Assembly: GCA_918807975.1 (NCBI GenBank)
Contig: OU964932.1
Span: 9,858,001-9,922,000, forward strand
DNA length: 64,000 nt
Direction: 5' to 3'
Source: Aplidium turbinatum
Taxonomy: Eukaryota > Chordata > Ascidiacea > Aplousobranchia > Polyclinidae
Positions 32,013 to 42,330 of the stretch are shown in pieces (position 1 is the stretch's first letter; each line of letters begins with the position of its first letter). The notes under the pieces are model-generated. The model was not told the origin of the DNA and did no database searches. It saw only the letters and a list, made by a program, of their open reading frames with translations. Both the position numbers and the translations under genes were made by a program.

Positions 32013-33382
32013 CATAGACGCCGATTTTTCAAAAAACCTTGGGGGGCGAGAAAGGTGATGACGTCATAACCATAACGCTATTTTACTCAATTAAAATAGT
32101 CTTTGATCAAGCTTAGTGTCTTGTTTATATTAACAAATAGGTCCCAAACTGAATTTATTAGAAGCGCTGCTTGAAAGGATTAGTTTTACGCATGCAGTAC
32201 GCCTAGTCGTAAAAATTTTGATATTGTTAGCTCATAATTGGAACTGTTGGAAAACAAGCCGATTCATTTCCTTTTCGTGCGAGTGAATAACAACAATCAA
32301 GACAGTGAAGTTATCGAAATAAAACGCAAAAAATCATGATCTCAAGCAGAGTGAAAACCCACTATCAGTTTTATTAACCTCGTTTCGCTAATTACTTTCA
32401 AAGCGTTAACAACTGCGAAGTGTTTTCTCTTCTGTTTTTTATCGAAAGTCTTTATAGTCTTTTATTGAATACAGTAGGCTATACTCGAGTAAAGGTCGAG
32501 ATGTTCGCAAGTGATTTTCACCTTAAAAAGACAAGTTCAACTAACACGGGACAAGCTGTTGTCTCCAGCTCGGCAATTTTCAAAATGAACGCACTAAAAA
32601 TCATTGTCGACGTAGATTACGTAAGTGTGAAATCGCGTCGGCCTAAGTAAAACTTTTGAATACGTTTATTTGCAGTGATTCAAACTTAATTTTCAAATTC
32701 AATGATTTCTTGTCAATTCTAAACTTTATGCACTTGTTGAGCAATATGCAAAGCTCACGAGACAAAACAGAAAGAGGAGATCATTTTTTTATTTTTGCGT
32801 GTGGGATATAATCGTTCTTATTATAACGTAACATTCCATGATCGTTGAAGTCGATGTCAAACCTTAGCGGCCGCATAAAACAATGATGTCAGGTTAGCTA
32901 GGTGATAATAGCGGTAAGAGACGTCGTTAATGCAGGCAATATCTGCGACCAAGACCATTAAACACCTTTTCTTTTATCGGTTTTCGATTTAATTCTCACA
33001 CATTGCGAAGAAAACAATGCGTTCTGTTGAATCATAATTGTCTCACAGCGGGAAGGCCTCGTTGAAAATAGCGCGTCTAATTTAGCTGGTTTACTTAATA
33101 TTGCAGTGAATAGTTACGTGACTATTCCAGCAGTGCAAGTTACTCTACCATCTACTTTGAAACTTCCATACCGCATGAGAAAGCCATGCGATCAGCTGCT
33201 GTTTTGCGGGCAAGAGCAACGTAGGCTTTTCTTGCTTTCGGCATTCTTTAAGACCGTTTAAATTATCTAAATCTTTTTCACGAAGTGTTTTATCTTTGAA
33301 ACACCACTTGTCATCACCATTTTTGTTGCCCTTCAACCATAAATTTACGGGGGGCGCCGCCCCCCGGAAGTCGACGCGTATG
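32013..33382. mobile_element. hAT-like insertion in the foldback right arm (1370 bp)
   Basis: The insertion interrupts a word that is continuous in the opposite arm, and it duplicates TTTCTTTC (32005-32012, 33383-33390). The ends CATAGACGCCGATTTTTC and inverted CATACGCGTCGACTTCC, with GGGGGGCG subterminal, resemble the ends of the 2.1-kb element at 17821-19938 (CATAGGCGCCGACTT, GGGGTGGC). Open frames at 32420-32650 (+) and 33145-33336 (-) are unrecognised. Confidence 0.75.
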
Positions 33383-33793
33383 TTTCTTTCAACTCAATAA
33401 CTTACTTCGGTCACAAGCACGTTTCAACGTTCGTGTTTTGTCGCTTCTACCTTTTTCTACGCCTTTGCTATGTTGACGTGTATTGTTTTTCATATGATGG
33501 TCAGAAATAAAAACAACTGAACTGACATGACGAATTGTAATTTAATAGTTTAAACATTTAATTTTTATTCCTTTCTGCACGATTTTAACGTTTAGCGACG
33601 TTAAAACAATGTAAAAACGGCAATTGTAATTACGCTACGGTATCCGATAATTTCCTTTCACAAATTTCAAAAACTCGCCGAATAGGGCACTCGCCGAAAA
33701 AGGCTCTCGCCGAATAGGGAACTCGCCGAATCCGACTAGTCGAAACGGACTCGCCGAATCGGACTCGCCGAATAGTAGCAGACCCGTCATAAC

Positions 33794-34211
33794 AATTCAA
33801 TGATTGATTTCCAACAAATTCTGACTCCAATCAGCAACTTCGGTGCTGCCAAATCTTCCCCACAAAATTGAAAATATTTTGAAAAACTTTGATCAGCAAC
33901 TTCAACGCATGTCATTTTTTATATCGATATTTTTAAAGTACAGATTAGTTGCTATCTTCAACTATGCAGTCACAACTTATTAACTATGGTTTCAAAAATA
34001 TCATCTTTCTTTTTAAAGTCAGGAGGGTTGCAAGTGCACAAGAACCTAATTTATTGCACAAATGCCTTGATACTACTGTTTATTCTTGAATTTATATATG
34101 TACCTTTAAGGAAACATTGTCCAGAACCACAAAAGTGAGCTGGTGTCTTGATTTTCCGTCCTAGTCAAAAATACCAAGACATCATATATTGGAATCAACC
34201 AAGAAATAAAT
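33794..34211. other. Spacer
   Basis: No gene or delimited repeat seen. Confidence 0.3.
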
Positions 34212-34219
34212 GATATAAG

Positions 34220-35442
34220 TAGGGCAACCAATTTTTTGACCTAAAAACTTGAAATTTTGACTTTATAAGTTACAAATTTTGACCTAATTTTGACCAATAG
34301 CTTTCTGCGTTTGCAACCCAAATGCGAAATACAAAGCATATTAGAAATCAAACCGTTAGATAAGGATATCTTCTTTTCTAATGAAATATGAGAAAAATGT
34401 GGAAGACTCAAGGACACCACATCTAATGAACAGCGAACAGGTATAAAGAAAGTCACTCGAAAAACTGCAAAAGATAAATATGGAGAGTCTTTAAATGTCC
34501 CGAAATTACTGAGAGGGTTCTGCACTATTATACTTCAACATCAAGTAATGTTTCACATTATCGCCTTTGAAGTTCCTGTCTCTCGCCAATTTTTTTCCTA
34601 AAATAGAGAAATACAGAAGTTGCTTGGGATTGGGAGTTTCTCAGCAGGCTATAAAAATGTGGTGAAATATCATCTCGTCCCATTTTCACAATGCACTTGA
34701 TGTCATTCCTTGAGATTCTTGCTTGAATATATTTTCCAATTCGGCAGCCATCAACACCAAAGTTAAGGGACCTCATTTTCTGGTAAGCTTCTTGAATGGT
34801 GTATCGGCTGTCTTCCATCTTCTGAATTGAATCGAACAGTGCGCTGTACTGCTCCTCTATTTCTACAAGGTGAGTAGCTAAATTGGGAGCTTTTACAGCA
34901 TCTTGAGCACGCCGCAGCAAGACACTGCAATCATGGAAGCCTTCCACAATATTTCTTACTTCCGGTAGACTTCTTGAATAATAGAAAGCAGCTTTCAACC
35001 AAGGGCCCATCTAGTTACATTTGGCTGTGGAGGTTGGCCAATGGAAGTAAAACTAGCTCTTCTTGACCTGTTTTTAATGGTCACTGCTTTAACCCTGGCA
35101 ACCAACTCATCAACAGCAGGGTAGTTGGCTAATATTCAATCGTCAGTAGTGGGCGAAACAAGATTATTACCTCAGAAATTGCAACAAATCGATTATTACG
35201 TCAGAATAGCAACAGAAATTGCAACAAAAAATCAGTATCTGTGTAGCTTTAATAAAATATCAATACAGAGAGGAAAAACTACATTAAAAGAAAATTTTGA
35301 CCTAACCATGAATTTTGACTTTTTTTTTACTTATTAACTTTGAAACCTCTCTTCGTGTCAGCCTGAAATTTAGTTTGTGGACGTTTTATAAACTTTGAAC
35401 AAGGCAGAAAAATTTTGACTTTATTGACTTTTGGTTGCCCTA
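34220..35442 (-). mobile_element. hAT element with transposase C-terminal remnant (1223 bp)
   Basis: The ends TAGGGCAACCAATTTTTTGACC (left) and inverted TAGGGCAACCAAAAGTCAAT are flanked by a perfect 8-bp target-site duplication GATATAAG (34212-34219, 35443-35450). TTTTGACC words are repeated inside both ends. The minus strand encodes the end of a hAT transposase between about 35010 and 34505. Confidence 0.85.
34505..35010 (-). pseudogene. hAT transposase, C-terminal part, broken
   Basis: An open frame of 150 codons reads EEQYSALFDSIQKMEDSRYT then GKYIQARISRNDIKCIV, typical of the hAT region before the dimerisation domain. After QSQATSV the sense frame shifts; the next frame continues with a Ser-Phe-Ser-like segment and, near 34560-34505, DNVKHYLMLKYNSAEPSQ and a stop. 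That ending is characteristic of CGGBP1-like hAT transposases. The N-terminal BED region and catalytic core are missing from this 1.2-kb element, so it cannot be autonomous. Confidence 0.65.
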
Positions 35443-35977
35443 GATATAAGTGTTCATGCCCTCACTGCTTCACCTTTACTTTGCTATTTTCTCACCCTAA
35501 ACTTTAGGTTTAGAAAATAGCAAAGGTAAAGGTGGTATTCACAAACTTCACCCTGTATTTTTTGGTCAATTTTGATTTAGGAAGTGGTTATTCTTCCACA
35601 CATAATGCCATGATTACAATCAGGTGTTGCCAGAGTTAGGAATATGATTAAGGTTTTAATTTTTGCCCAGGACTAAAAAAATTTCCAAAATACAAATTTT
35701 CGTTTTCAACAGTTTTAACCTGTTAAGCGTCACCAACTGCATAAGCCGTTTACAGTTGTTCACTTAGAACTGACACCAACGGCATATGCCGTTTTCAGAC
35801 TTGAGCTGTTTACATTGATCTGTCAGCCACGACATATTACGTTTCTCGCAAAGAGAAGTGATGAAAAAAGGAAACTCTCTGGAAACTCTGTGATCAATCT
35901 AGCGTGAAAAAGCATCATAGCAACAATGCAACTGCAAATGCAGTTTGTTGGTTTGGCAGAGGTACGTGTACGGTCTA

Positions 35978-36141
35978 GCAGGGGTGGATCCAGCAAGTAA
36001 CCTTTGAGGGGGGATTTCAACAAAAACAATTATGTAGGTCTACATTAATCCGACTTTGCAAATACACCTTGATTGAAGTTACTCTTCTGTGTTTTAAGGG
36101 GGGGGGGGGGGCGATTGCTCCCCCTGGATCTGCCATTAGTA
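35978..36141. mobile_element. Small hAT-like MITE
   Basis: AGGGGTGGATCCAGCAAG on the left pairs with an inverted AATGGCAGATCCAGGGGG on the right; G-runs lie inside both ends. No convincing target-site duplication. Confidence 0.45.
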
Positions 36142-36311
36142 GGCTATAGTGTACACTGTTGATTCGTTTTTAGACTAATAATAAACTGTGCCACAACAAT
36201 GTTCAATGTTTTTACTTATTTATGATTGTTTAACATAAAACAACAACAATTAGTCATTCTGCAAGAAAAAAACTGCTATTGTAAGCACACAAACCAGTCT
36301 CTGCGCGTTGC

Positions 36312-37119
36312 AGGGTTGCCAGGTAATCCTGAAGGAATTCAGACAGTATCAGTCTGAAATTCGGACATTTTAGAAAAAATGATAAAAATTGTTTTATTTA
36401 TCATCCAGCACTTCACTGTTCTCGCAGAAAAATGAAACATTGGCACATAACCATTAAGCACATCCAGAATGTGACAGAGGAGAGAAAGCAAAAAGCGATT
36501 ATTAGCCTACACCCTTTAGCAATTTACACAACAACGCACAAAACTGCGTTGTTGTTGTGCATGAACTGCATAAAACTGACATAGGCTTTATAGAACACAA
36601 GACATGGCAGAACTCCAATTCCTATTGCATACTTTCGATGTTTATTGCTAATTTTCAATTTCTTCTTGGGTTGAGTAGCCTACATCTGTTATGTGCAGAG
36701 AACCTTTCATTCATCCCTTTAGCATTTAGACAAGAGCATTTCTTGGCAAAATAAATAAAGTAAGACCGATTTCATTTAGTTTCTGGTGTTTGTCTTTGTA
36801 AAATGTGAATGACAGCATGAAGAAAGGCTGCACGATTGTAGCAATTAATGCAGGGACAGACAGGCAAGAAAAAACATAAAACTCAAAATAGCCTTTCGTT
36901 GCACCCTTTGATTTGCTGATACCCAGAAAACAATCTGCACGGAACTGGTGCTAGGAATACGAACTGAACCAAAAAACTTTTCAGAGGTCATAAAAATTCA
37001 GCCAAATTAGGACACAAGCTAAATGTCGGAATGATTTGATAGCTGTCAGACACAGTAAATGAAATGAGGCCAATTTATCGATTTTAGTCCAAAATTTAGG
37101 CCATTTGTTAACCCTGACG
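36312..37119. mobile_element. Possible hAT element, weak ends
   Basis: CAGGGTTGCCAGGTAATCC on the left and inverted CAGGGTTAACAAATGG on the right share only seven terminal bases. The flanks GCGCGTTG and ACGCAGTG agree at 5 of 8. A hairpin ACAACAACGCA/TGCGTTGTTGT lies at about 36530-36557. Plausible but weak. Confidence 0.35.
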
Positions 37120-37589
37120 CAGTGCATGATAATTGGCAAAAAAGATGACAATATGAAAGCAACTTCATTTCCCAGGAGTGACGCTTAACAGGTTAAACTT
37201 TTTTCAAATTAGGGCAGAATTCCTTATCTGGTGACACTATTGAGGCTATTATTACACTATATAGTGTAAATATAGCCACAGCCTTTAATTTATGATGTCA
37301 TAGCGTTCTTGATCAAAAGACTTGTACACCAGCTCCCACAAAAGTAGCTAAAAACTTTTTGATGAGACACTGGTTACTAATAAGATATACCGTAGTATAT
37401 ATATGGTTTAAATCTTGCTACAGCAACCTGTACAACAGTTTTACGTCATCCAAAAAAACATGTTTATTTTGGTAATGCGCAAGGCCTGGCTTATGAGTGT
37501 GCCAACATATTTTTGTATGAAATGCAAACAAGTTAAGTCAATCACCGTATATGCCGGTCTACTGTTGTTCAAGTTGGAAGTATTGTATG

Positions 37590-37866
37590 CAGGGGCGTAG
37601 TCAGGGAGGCAATATTTCAAATAAAAATTTACACTTTGTTACAGCATCATCTAACAAAATTTGAATATAGATTTAAGCTGAAAGTACCGGTAGCCTACTC
37701 TCAGAATGCGCAATTGCAAGGTAATCTTTTTACCATTTCTGTGGAGGTCCCCCAGACTCCCTCTGGGTGATTTGCCTTTGCCAGCTCGTTGTCTAACTCT
37801 TTGACATGTATAAACATATGCGTATGTATTTGGCCCATCTGAAATTTTGTGCTGACCACACCCCTG
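37590..37866. mobile_element. hAT MITE (277 bp)
   Basis: CAGGGGCGTAGTCAGGGAGG and inverted CAGGGGTGTGGTCAGCAC are flanked by a perfect 8-bp target-site duplication ATTGTATG (37582-37589, 37867-37874). Confidence 0.9.
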
Positions 37867-37916
37867 ATTGTATGCAAGTCGTGTTAATTACCATTGTGAT
37901 CACATTATTGGTTTAT

Positions 37917-38040
37917 TTTTTTTCTCAAGATATTACGACAATACATTGGTAGCTTACAGTACACAGTGAAATGAGAGAAGAAAAAGCGAAAGACCTTATG
38001 AGGTCACCAAGGCAGTTTCCACCTGGTCAATATTTGCAAA
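37917..38040 (+). repeat. Interspersed repeat, copy 1
   Basis: This shares TTTATTTTTTT, a CAATA-rich stretch, CAGTGAAATGAGAG, GCGAAAGACCTT and GGTCACCAAG..AG.TTCCACCT with 52668-52800. Family unknown; the T-rich start suggests the complement of a retroposon A-tail. Confidence 0.6.
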
Positions 38041-38291
38041 AAAATTAACAATGAAAATTATGCTGATAAAACTTTAATTAAATGACAATTGGGCACTTGT
38101 AGGTTTAAGCTGCCCACACCAAATTGTCGGCAACGTCTCTCCTGTATCTCTCATAAAGTCGCGGGAGGCCTAAGTCCTATAAGCCCAGACAATTGGAACA
38201 AAGGCAATGTACACAAATAAGCGGAACTGTGCACAAACAAGCGCAGAACACATCACACAGTGCAACCAAAAACAGCAGATTCACTTAGAAG

Positions 38292-38909
38292 CAGTGATGC
38301 CAGGTTGTTTTTTGAAAACAAGCAAGTGAATCTAAAAAAAAAACAAGCCCAAAACAGGCAAATCAACTCAAAAACAAGCCCAATAATTTGCAACCAATAC
38401 CAATTAGCATAAAGCACTCAGTTTGGCAGTTCAAAATTTTCAATACAACCTTTGCAGTCCATACATCACGTTTACTTCAAGAATGACATTTGTTTACGCC
38501 ATTCCAAGCTATAATTCAGTTCAGTTGTTTTTATTTCTGACCATCAAAGCAAAAACAATACACGTCTACATAGCAAAGGTCGAGAAAACGGTAAAAGCGA
38601 CAAAACGCGAACGTTAAAACGTGCTGTGACCGAAGTAAGTTATTAAGTTGAAAAAAAAATTGGCACGGTTGCAACACCTTCAGAAAAATTTAGGGTAGAA
38701 AGGAAATTAAAAAACAAAATGATTATCTTGAAAAAAAGGAATACAATGTTGACTACAATAAAAACCTCGCAATTTCAGTGTCAAAAACAAGTTAAAAAAA
38801 AGTTTGACTGGCCAAAAAACAAGCCCAAATACAAGCAACCCGCAAACTCAAAGCAAATACGCAAACTCGAAAAAAAAACAAGCCCAAAACCGAAAGGTTG
38901 GCAACGCTG
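38292..38909. mobile_element. hAT element with a retroposed insertion (618 bp)
   Basis: CAGTGATGCCAGGTTG and inverted CAGCGTTGCCAACC are flanked by CTTAGAAG and CTCAGAAG (7 of 8). AACAAGCCCAAAA words are repeated inside both ends. The repeat of the 30736 family sits in the middle (38513-38700). Confidence 0.75.
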
Positions 38910-38917
38910 CTCAGAAG

Positions 38918-39321
38918 AAAAAATCATTTGGTTCAATCGAATTTGAGTTGCCAGATTGAAATTGTAAAAACTTACACATTGGAGGAAGCAATGTCAGAAG
39001 AAAGAATTTATTTGTCAAATTTGCAAAGTTGGACAAAATCATAATTTTAGAACAAAAAGTTGATTTTTTTGTTCTAATTTTTATAAAAAAATAAAACAAA
39101 GTAACTTCATCGGGTTTAACATGATGTATTACATACACAAATATCATAACTCTAACGTTTTCGACAAGTAGGTGTGTCCTCTTCAGGAATTACATATCTG
39201 CAATAATTTGACTTTGCACTGTAACTGTAGGTTATACTAACGACATTCCAGTCTGTCTAGTCAGGAGTGTTGTTAGTCTGGAGTGTCTTTACCTAAAAAG
39301 ATATTAAATGACTTGCCGAAA
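38918..39321. other. Spacer
   Basis: No gene or delimited repeat. Confidence 0.3.
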
Positions 39322-39477
39322 TTTGGAACAGTGAATGGAGAGAAGTTGCGAGACCACCACAATTCACAGTCCTTCCCAATACCAACACTCCACCCGGACC
39401 AGAAGTAGCTACCTCGGAAGGAATGGGTGAAGCTCAATCGCTTGCGGTGGGCCTTTTCAACAGCAACATGTTCCAGT
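39322..39477 (+). mobile_element. Jockey-like LINE fragment, interrupted by a hAT
   Basis: The plus strand reads KEWVKLNRLRW then, after a frame change, GLFNSNMF. This is the W..LNR.R...G.F.SNM signature of the LINE family's 3' ORF end, preceded by the P-rich stretch typical of its linker. It stops at the left end of the hAT element at 39478. Confidence 0.55.
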
Positions 39478-40708
39478 CAGTGGCGTATATTCAGGGTGTT
39501 CAAGGTGTGCACTGCACAGTGCACACCCCAAGAAATCTAGAAAAATAGAAAATTTCCATCGGTTGTCGATGTTCTTTAGTTTCATGATATTCTAACATCT
39601 TGCTGCATGCTGATTACTTTCTTTTCAATTGCAAAACTCGTCCCCTTCTAATTTTAATACTCCAACGTTTGAGGTCATTGCCTTTAATTTTTTTCGGTCA
39701 TTACCTTTAAGCTGGGTGTGCACTGTGCAGTCTAGTGATGCAAGCCGCGCCGCGCCGCGCCGCGTGGAAGGTTGAAATGACAAAGCCGCGCCGCGCCGCT
39801 TGCCGCGTAAACTTTCAAGAAATTAATTTTTCGTAAACGTAAACTTTCAAGAAATTAAACTTTCGTAAACGTAAACTTTCAACTTTTCAAGAATCAGCTA
39901 TGAAACTTCAAATTTAAATTGGAAACACGGATCAGTTATTTTTCCCTTCGGAAACCCTAAGATGGAAAGCTATGCAAATGCAAATTGCAAATGGCTTGCA
40001 GTTGACAGGGTTTTAGGGCTTGCTTGTCAGGGAAGCTGTACGAATGTTTTTGGTTAGTAGCCTAGCTGATAAGCTCAGTTACCAGGCTATAGGCCTAGCG
40101 CAACTACCGCATTATTTACTATATCAGTTAGCCCAGTGAGTTCAGGCTATAAGTTTTACTCTTGTGTGTGTAGTTCATATAGCCACTGGCATTATAATTG
40201 CATTATTGCTTACAAAAAGTGTTCAAAAGTCCTGATACTGGATCCAGGAACATTCTATTTGTCTTAGTTTGTATTATGTCTTAGAACTTAGATGCATTGC
40301 TGATAAGAGAATATGATCTGGTTAGCCTGGCCAATTAGTGCACAACTGTATTGGTACTAGGTTACCAGTTATATGCCATGGATGCTTTTTCCTACAATTG
40401 ACTTTCTAAACAATAACTCGTTAAAATATTTTTTTTTAATTTTGTAATTTGCGGTGTGCGGTGCAGTGTCAAAGTTCCAGATAAATTGCGGTGTGCGGTG
40501 CGGTGCGCGGATAGATGAGTCAGTTGCGGTGCGGTGTGCGGATAAAAATTTTGGGTTCGCTGCATCTCTACTGTGCACTGACAACTTGGCGAGTGCTATT
40601 TAAAATAAACAATTAAGAAAAATGACGTCACAAGGCAGCGAAAACAGCAATGGTTTTAGGTCAGCCAGGCTGTGCACTCGCTGATCTGCACACCTTGGCG
40701 CGTCATTG
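39478..40708. mobile_element. hAT-like element, outer of a nested pair
   Basis: CAGTGGCGTATATTCAGGG then CAAGGTGTGCA on the left faces an inverted CAATGACGCGCCAAGGTGTG on the right. GTGCACTG words are abundant inside. No target-site duplication was seen. A second element lies inside at 39732-40571. Confidence 0.55.
39732..40571. mobile_element. hAT element nested in the previous one (840 bp)
   Basis: CTAGTGATGCAAGCCGCG and inverted GTAGAGATGCAGCGAACCC are flanked by TGTGCAGT and TGTGCACT (7 of 8). GCCGCGCCGC repeats lie inside the left end and GCGGTGTGCGGTGCGG repeats inside the right, in the inverted sense. Confidence 0.7.
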
Positions 40709-41439
40709 GGGGAATCTCAGGCAATAGCAAGTTTTAGCTTGTTGGATTAGAGTTTGAGGTGATCAGCGTTGGAAACAACTTTTGCTAGAACTGAAGCAAA
40801 AGCAAGCTTTCTACGACGATGTAATTCAAAAATTTATTGCACAAACAAGAAGAATCGAATTATGCTATAGATGAATTTTTCTTCTGTAGTCGAGGTGTTA
40901 AACATTTTCGTTTTTACTAAGTAGTAGGCTACGGCGGATAAACGTACAGCCGACCAACATAGCAATCGACTTTCTTTTCTTGTTTATTATCGAGTTGCTT
41001 TGCTATTGTTTTAACTTTCACCTGTTTGTTTTTAATTTGCTTGTACATTTCTCAAGGTGTTGCGACCGTGCCTAATCCTTGCATGAAGTAAATCATTTCC
41101 ATCTCGAGCACGCTTTAACTTTCGCGTTTTTTCAGACTCCTGATGTGTTATGGCAAGTAATATTGTTCGTTTTGATGGTCGGAAATAAAAAGTGAACTGA
41201 AGTATGTGACTTTAGAAATGCAACTTAATGTTTGATATTATTAAGTCTTTCATTCAATGCGCTGTCAAATAAATATCTATTTTGTATTCTTCTCCATTCC
41301 GACACCATTATTTTTGTCAGTTCTGTTCATGTTCACAATTTGAGCTGAAAATGCTCTCTGAACGCACCAAATTCAATGTTAATTTTAAAAATTTTCTGGG
41401 GGAGGCCCCCCAGACCCCCCGCTGTTGCTTTGCCGTCAT
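40709..41439. other. Spacer with a diverged 30736-family repeat
   Basis: AAGGTGTTGCGACCGTGCC at 41055 to GATGGTCGGAAATAAAA at 41187 is a plus-strand copy of the repeat found at 30736-30925. Otherwise non-coding. Confidence 0.45.
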
Positions 41440-41640
41440 TAAACACCCTGTCAAAGTGGTCACGGTACGCCACTGGTTCCAGTGGGGTCTTGTCGATTCA
41501 CCATCGTGTGCGTGTAGCTCAGATTCTCAGACTGCACACCACATTATCTACCATTGTCCTGTAGGCTATAGGCTATCGACCCCAGGACAGTTATGTAGGC
41601 CTCACAACGCTCGATGAATACACAATCTATTGGTTGCTGC
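41440..41640 (+). mobile_element. LINE 3' ORF terminal fragment (Jockey-like)
   Basis: The plus strand reads WFQWGLVDSPSCACSSDSQT then HHIIYHCP, the W.WG...SP.C.C....QT..HI...CP motif of Jockey-like LINEs. It belongs to a different subfamily from the copies with CDCGAEEQTADHI. A LDEYTIYWLL-like stretch follows in another frame. Confidence 0.6.
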
Positions 41641-42008
41641 GCCTGGAGTGGATGTAACAACGTGATCTGCGGCGGCCTTAAAGGCAAGAAGAATGCCATG
41701 CAATTTATACTGAGAAAAACGCAAGAATGTAGGCTAATTGAGGTAAAGAGTAGGCTACAAAGGTTTTGATTTGAAATCAAATCAAACGTTTGTACCCTGT
41801 GAAGTCTAGACAAAAATGCAACGTTTAACTAATGTAGAATTTTGACGCAAATTCTACGTTAGAGAATATCTTTCTCACTGGCGCCAAACAGTGGATCGGA
41901 TTATTGTTTGCGTCACTTGTTTGTACGATTTTGAAATCTCCAACAGATAGAGAAACAAGCCAAGTAGATTGAATCTGAACACGGTCTTGAGCACTATTAG
42001 TTTATTGT
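41641..42008. other. Spacer
   Basis: No gene or delimited repeat. Confidence 0.3.
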
Positions 42009-42330
42009 GGCCGAGTGGTTAGGCAGCAGTGGCCGAGTGGTTAGCGCGTTGGGCTCGCAGTCGAGAGCTTGCATGTTCGACTCCAGCCACCCGCACTTGC
42101 TGTTGTTTCTCTGGGCAAGAAATTTTACGATAATTGCCTCTACCCAGTGATCGAATCAGTAATGGGTAGTACCAAATTTAAGTCATAAGTAGAGTAGACA
42201 GCCGGAAACAGACATTGCAGTCGGCTGCAGCGTGGGTCAGGTGTACGTCGGAAAGCGTACACCGATGCATAGCGCTCAAGTCCGCTTTCCCACAATGCAG
42301 GATGAAGATAATAAAACAACAACAACATTG
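42009..42330 (+). repeat. tRNA-derived SINE, family A, with duplicated head
   Basis: Full copy with tRNA-like head GGCCGAGTGGTTAGCGCG (42031), box B GTTCGACTCC, and a tail ending in AATAAAACAACAACAAC. A partial second head, GGCCGAGTGGTTAGGCAG, lies directly upstream at 42009. Matches 12425-12723 and 46914-47192. Confidence 0.85.

Larger units (their letters stand above)
30474..33785. mobile_element. Large multi-arm foldback element (3.3 kb), same family as 29890
   Basis: The ends are repeated TTCGGCGAGTCCGA (left) and inverted CTCGCCGAATCGGACTCGCC (right), with a perfect 8-bp target-site duplication GTCATAAC (30466-30473, 33786-33793). The core word GAAATTATCGGGTACCGTAG occurs forward near 30605 and 31042. 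It occurs inverted near 31490, 31817 and 33637, so the interior is a series of nested inverted arms centred near 31290. The right arm is split by an insertion at 32013-33382. No transposase is recognised. Confidence 0.8.
35719..37192. mobile_element. piggyBac-like element without transposase (1474 bp)
   Basis: The left end CCTGTTAAGCGTCAC and the exact inverse on the right (GTGACGCTTAACAGG) are each flanked by TTAA (35715-35718, 37193-37196), the piggyBac target. GCATA(A/T)GCCGTTT subterminal words repeat at about 35740 and 35780. The interior contains two hAT-like insertions (35978-36141; 36312-37119) and no piggyBac transposase. Confidence 0.75.

Noticed and set aside
32013-33382. P-element identity, suggested by CATA ends and 8-bp duplication
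   Set aside because: End similarity to a hAT-transposase-bearing element at 17.8-19.9 kb is better; no THAP or P transposase segment was seen.
33630-33830. 66-codon frame with RIRRV repeats
   Set aside because: Translation of the foldback element's terminal CTCGCCGAATC repeats, not a protein.
41282-41617. Host gene with Cys-rich CACSSDSQTAHHI segment
   Set aside because: The W.WG...C.C....QT..HI...CP pattern is the end of a Jockey-like LINE ORF.
42030-42100. Apparent tRNA gene (GGCCGAGTGGTTAGCGCG...GTTCGACTCC)
   Set aside because: It is the head of a repeated SINE; the acceptor stem does not close and the sequence continues into the SINE body.
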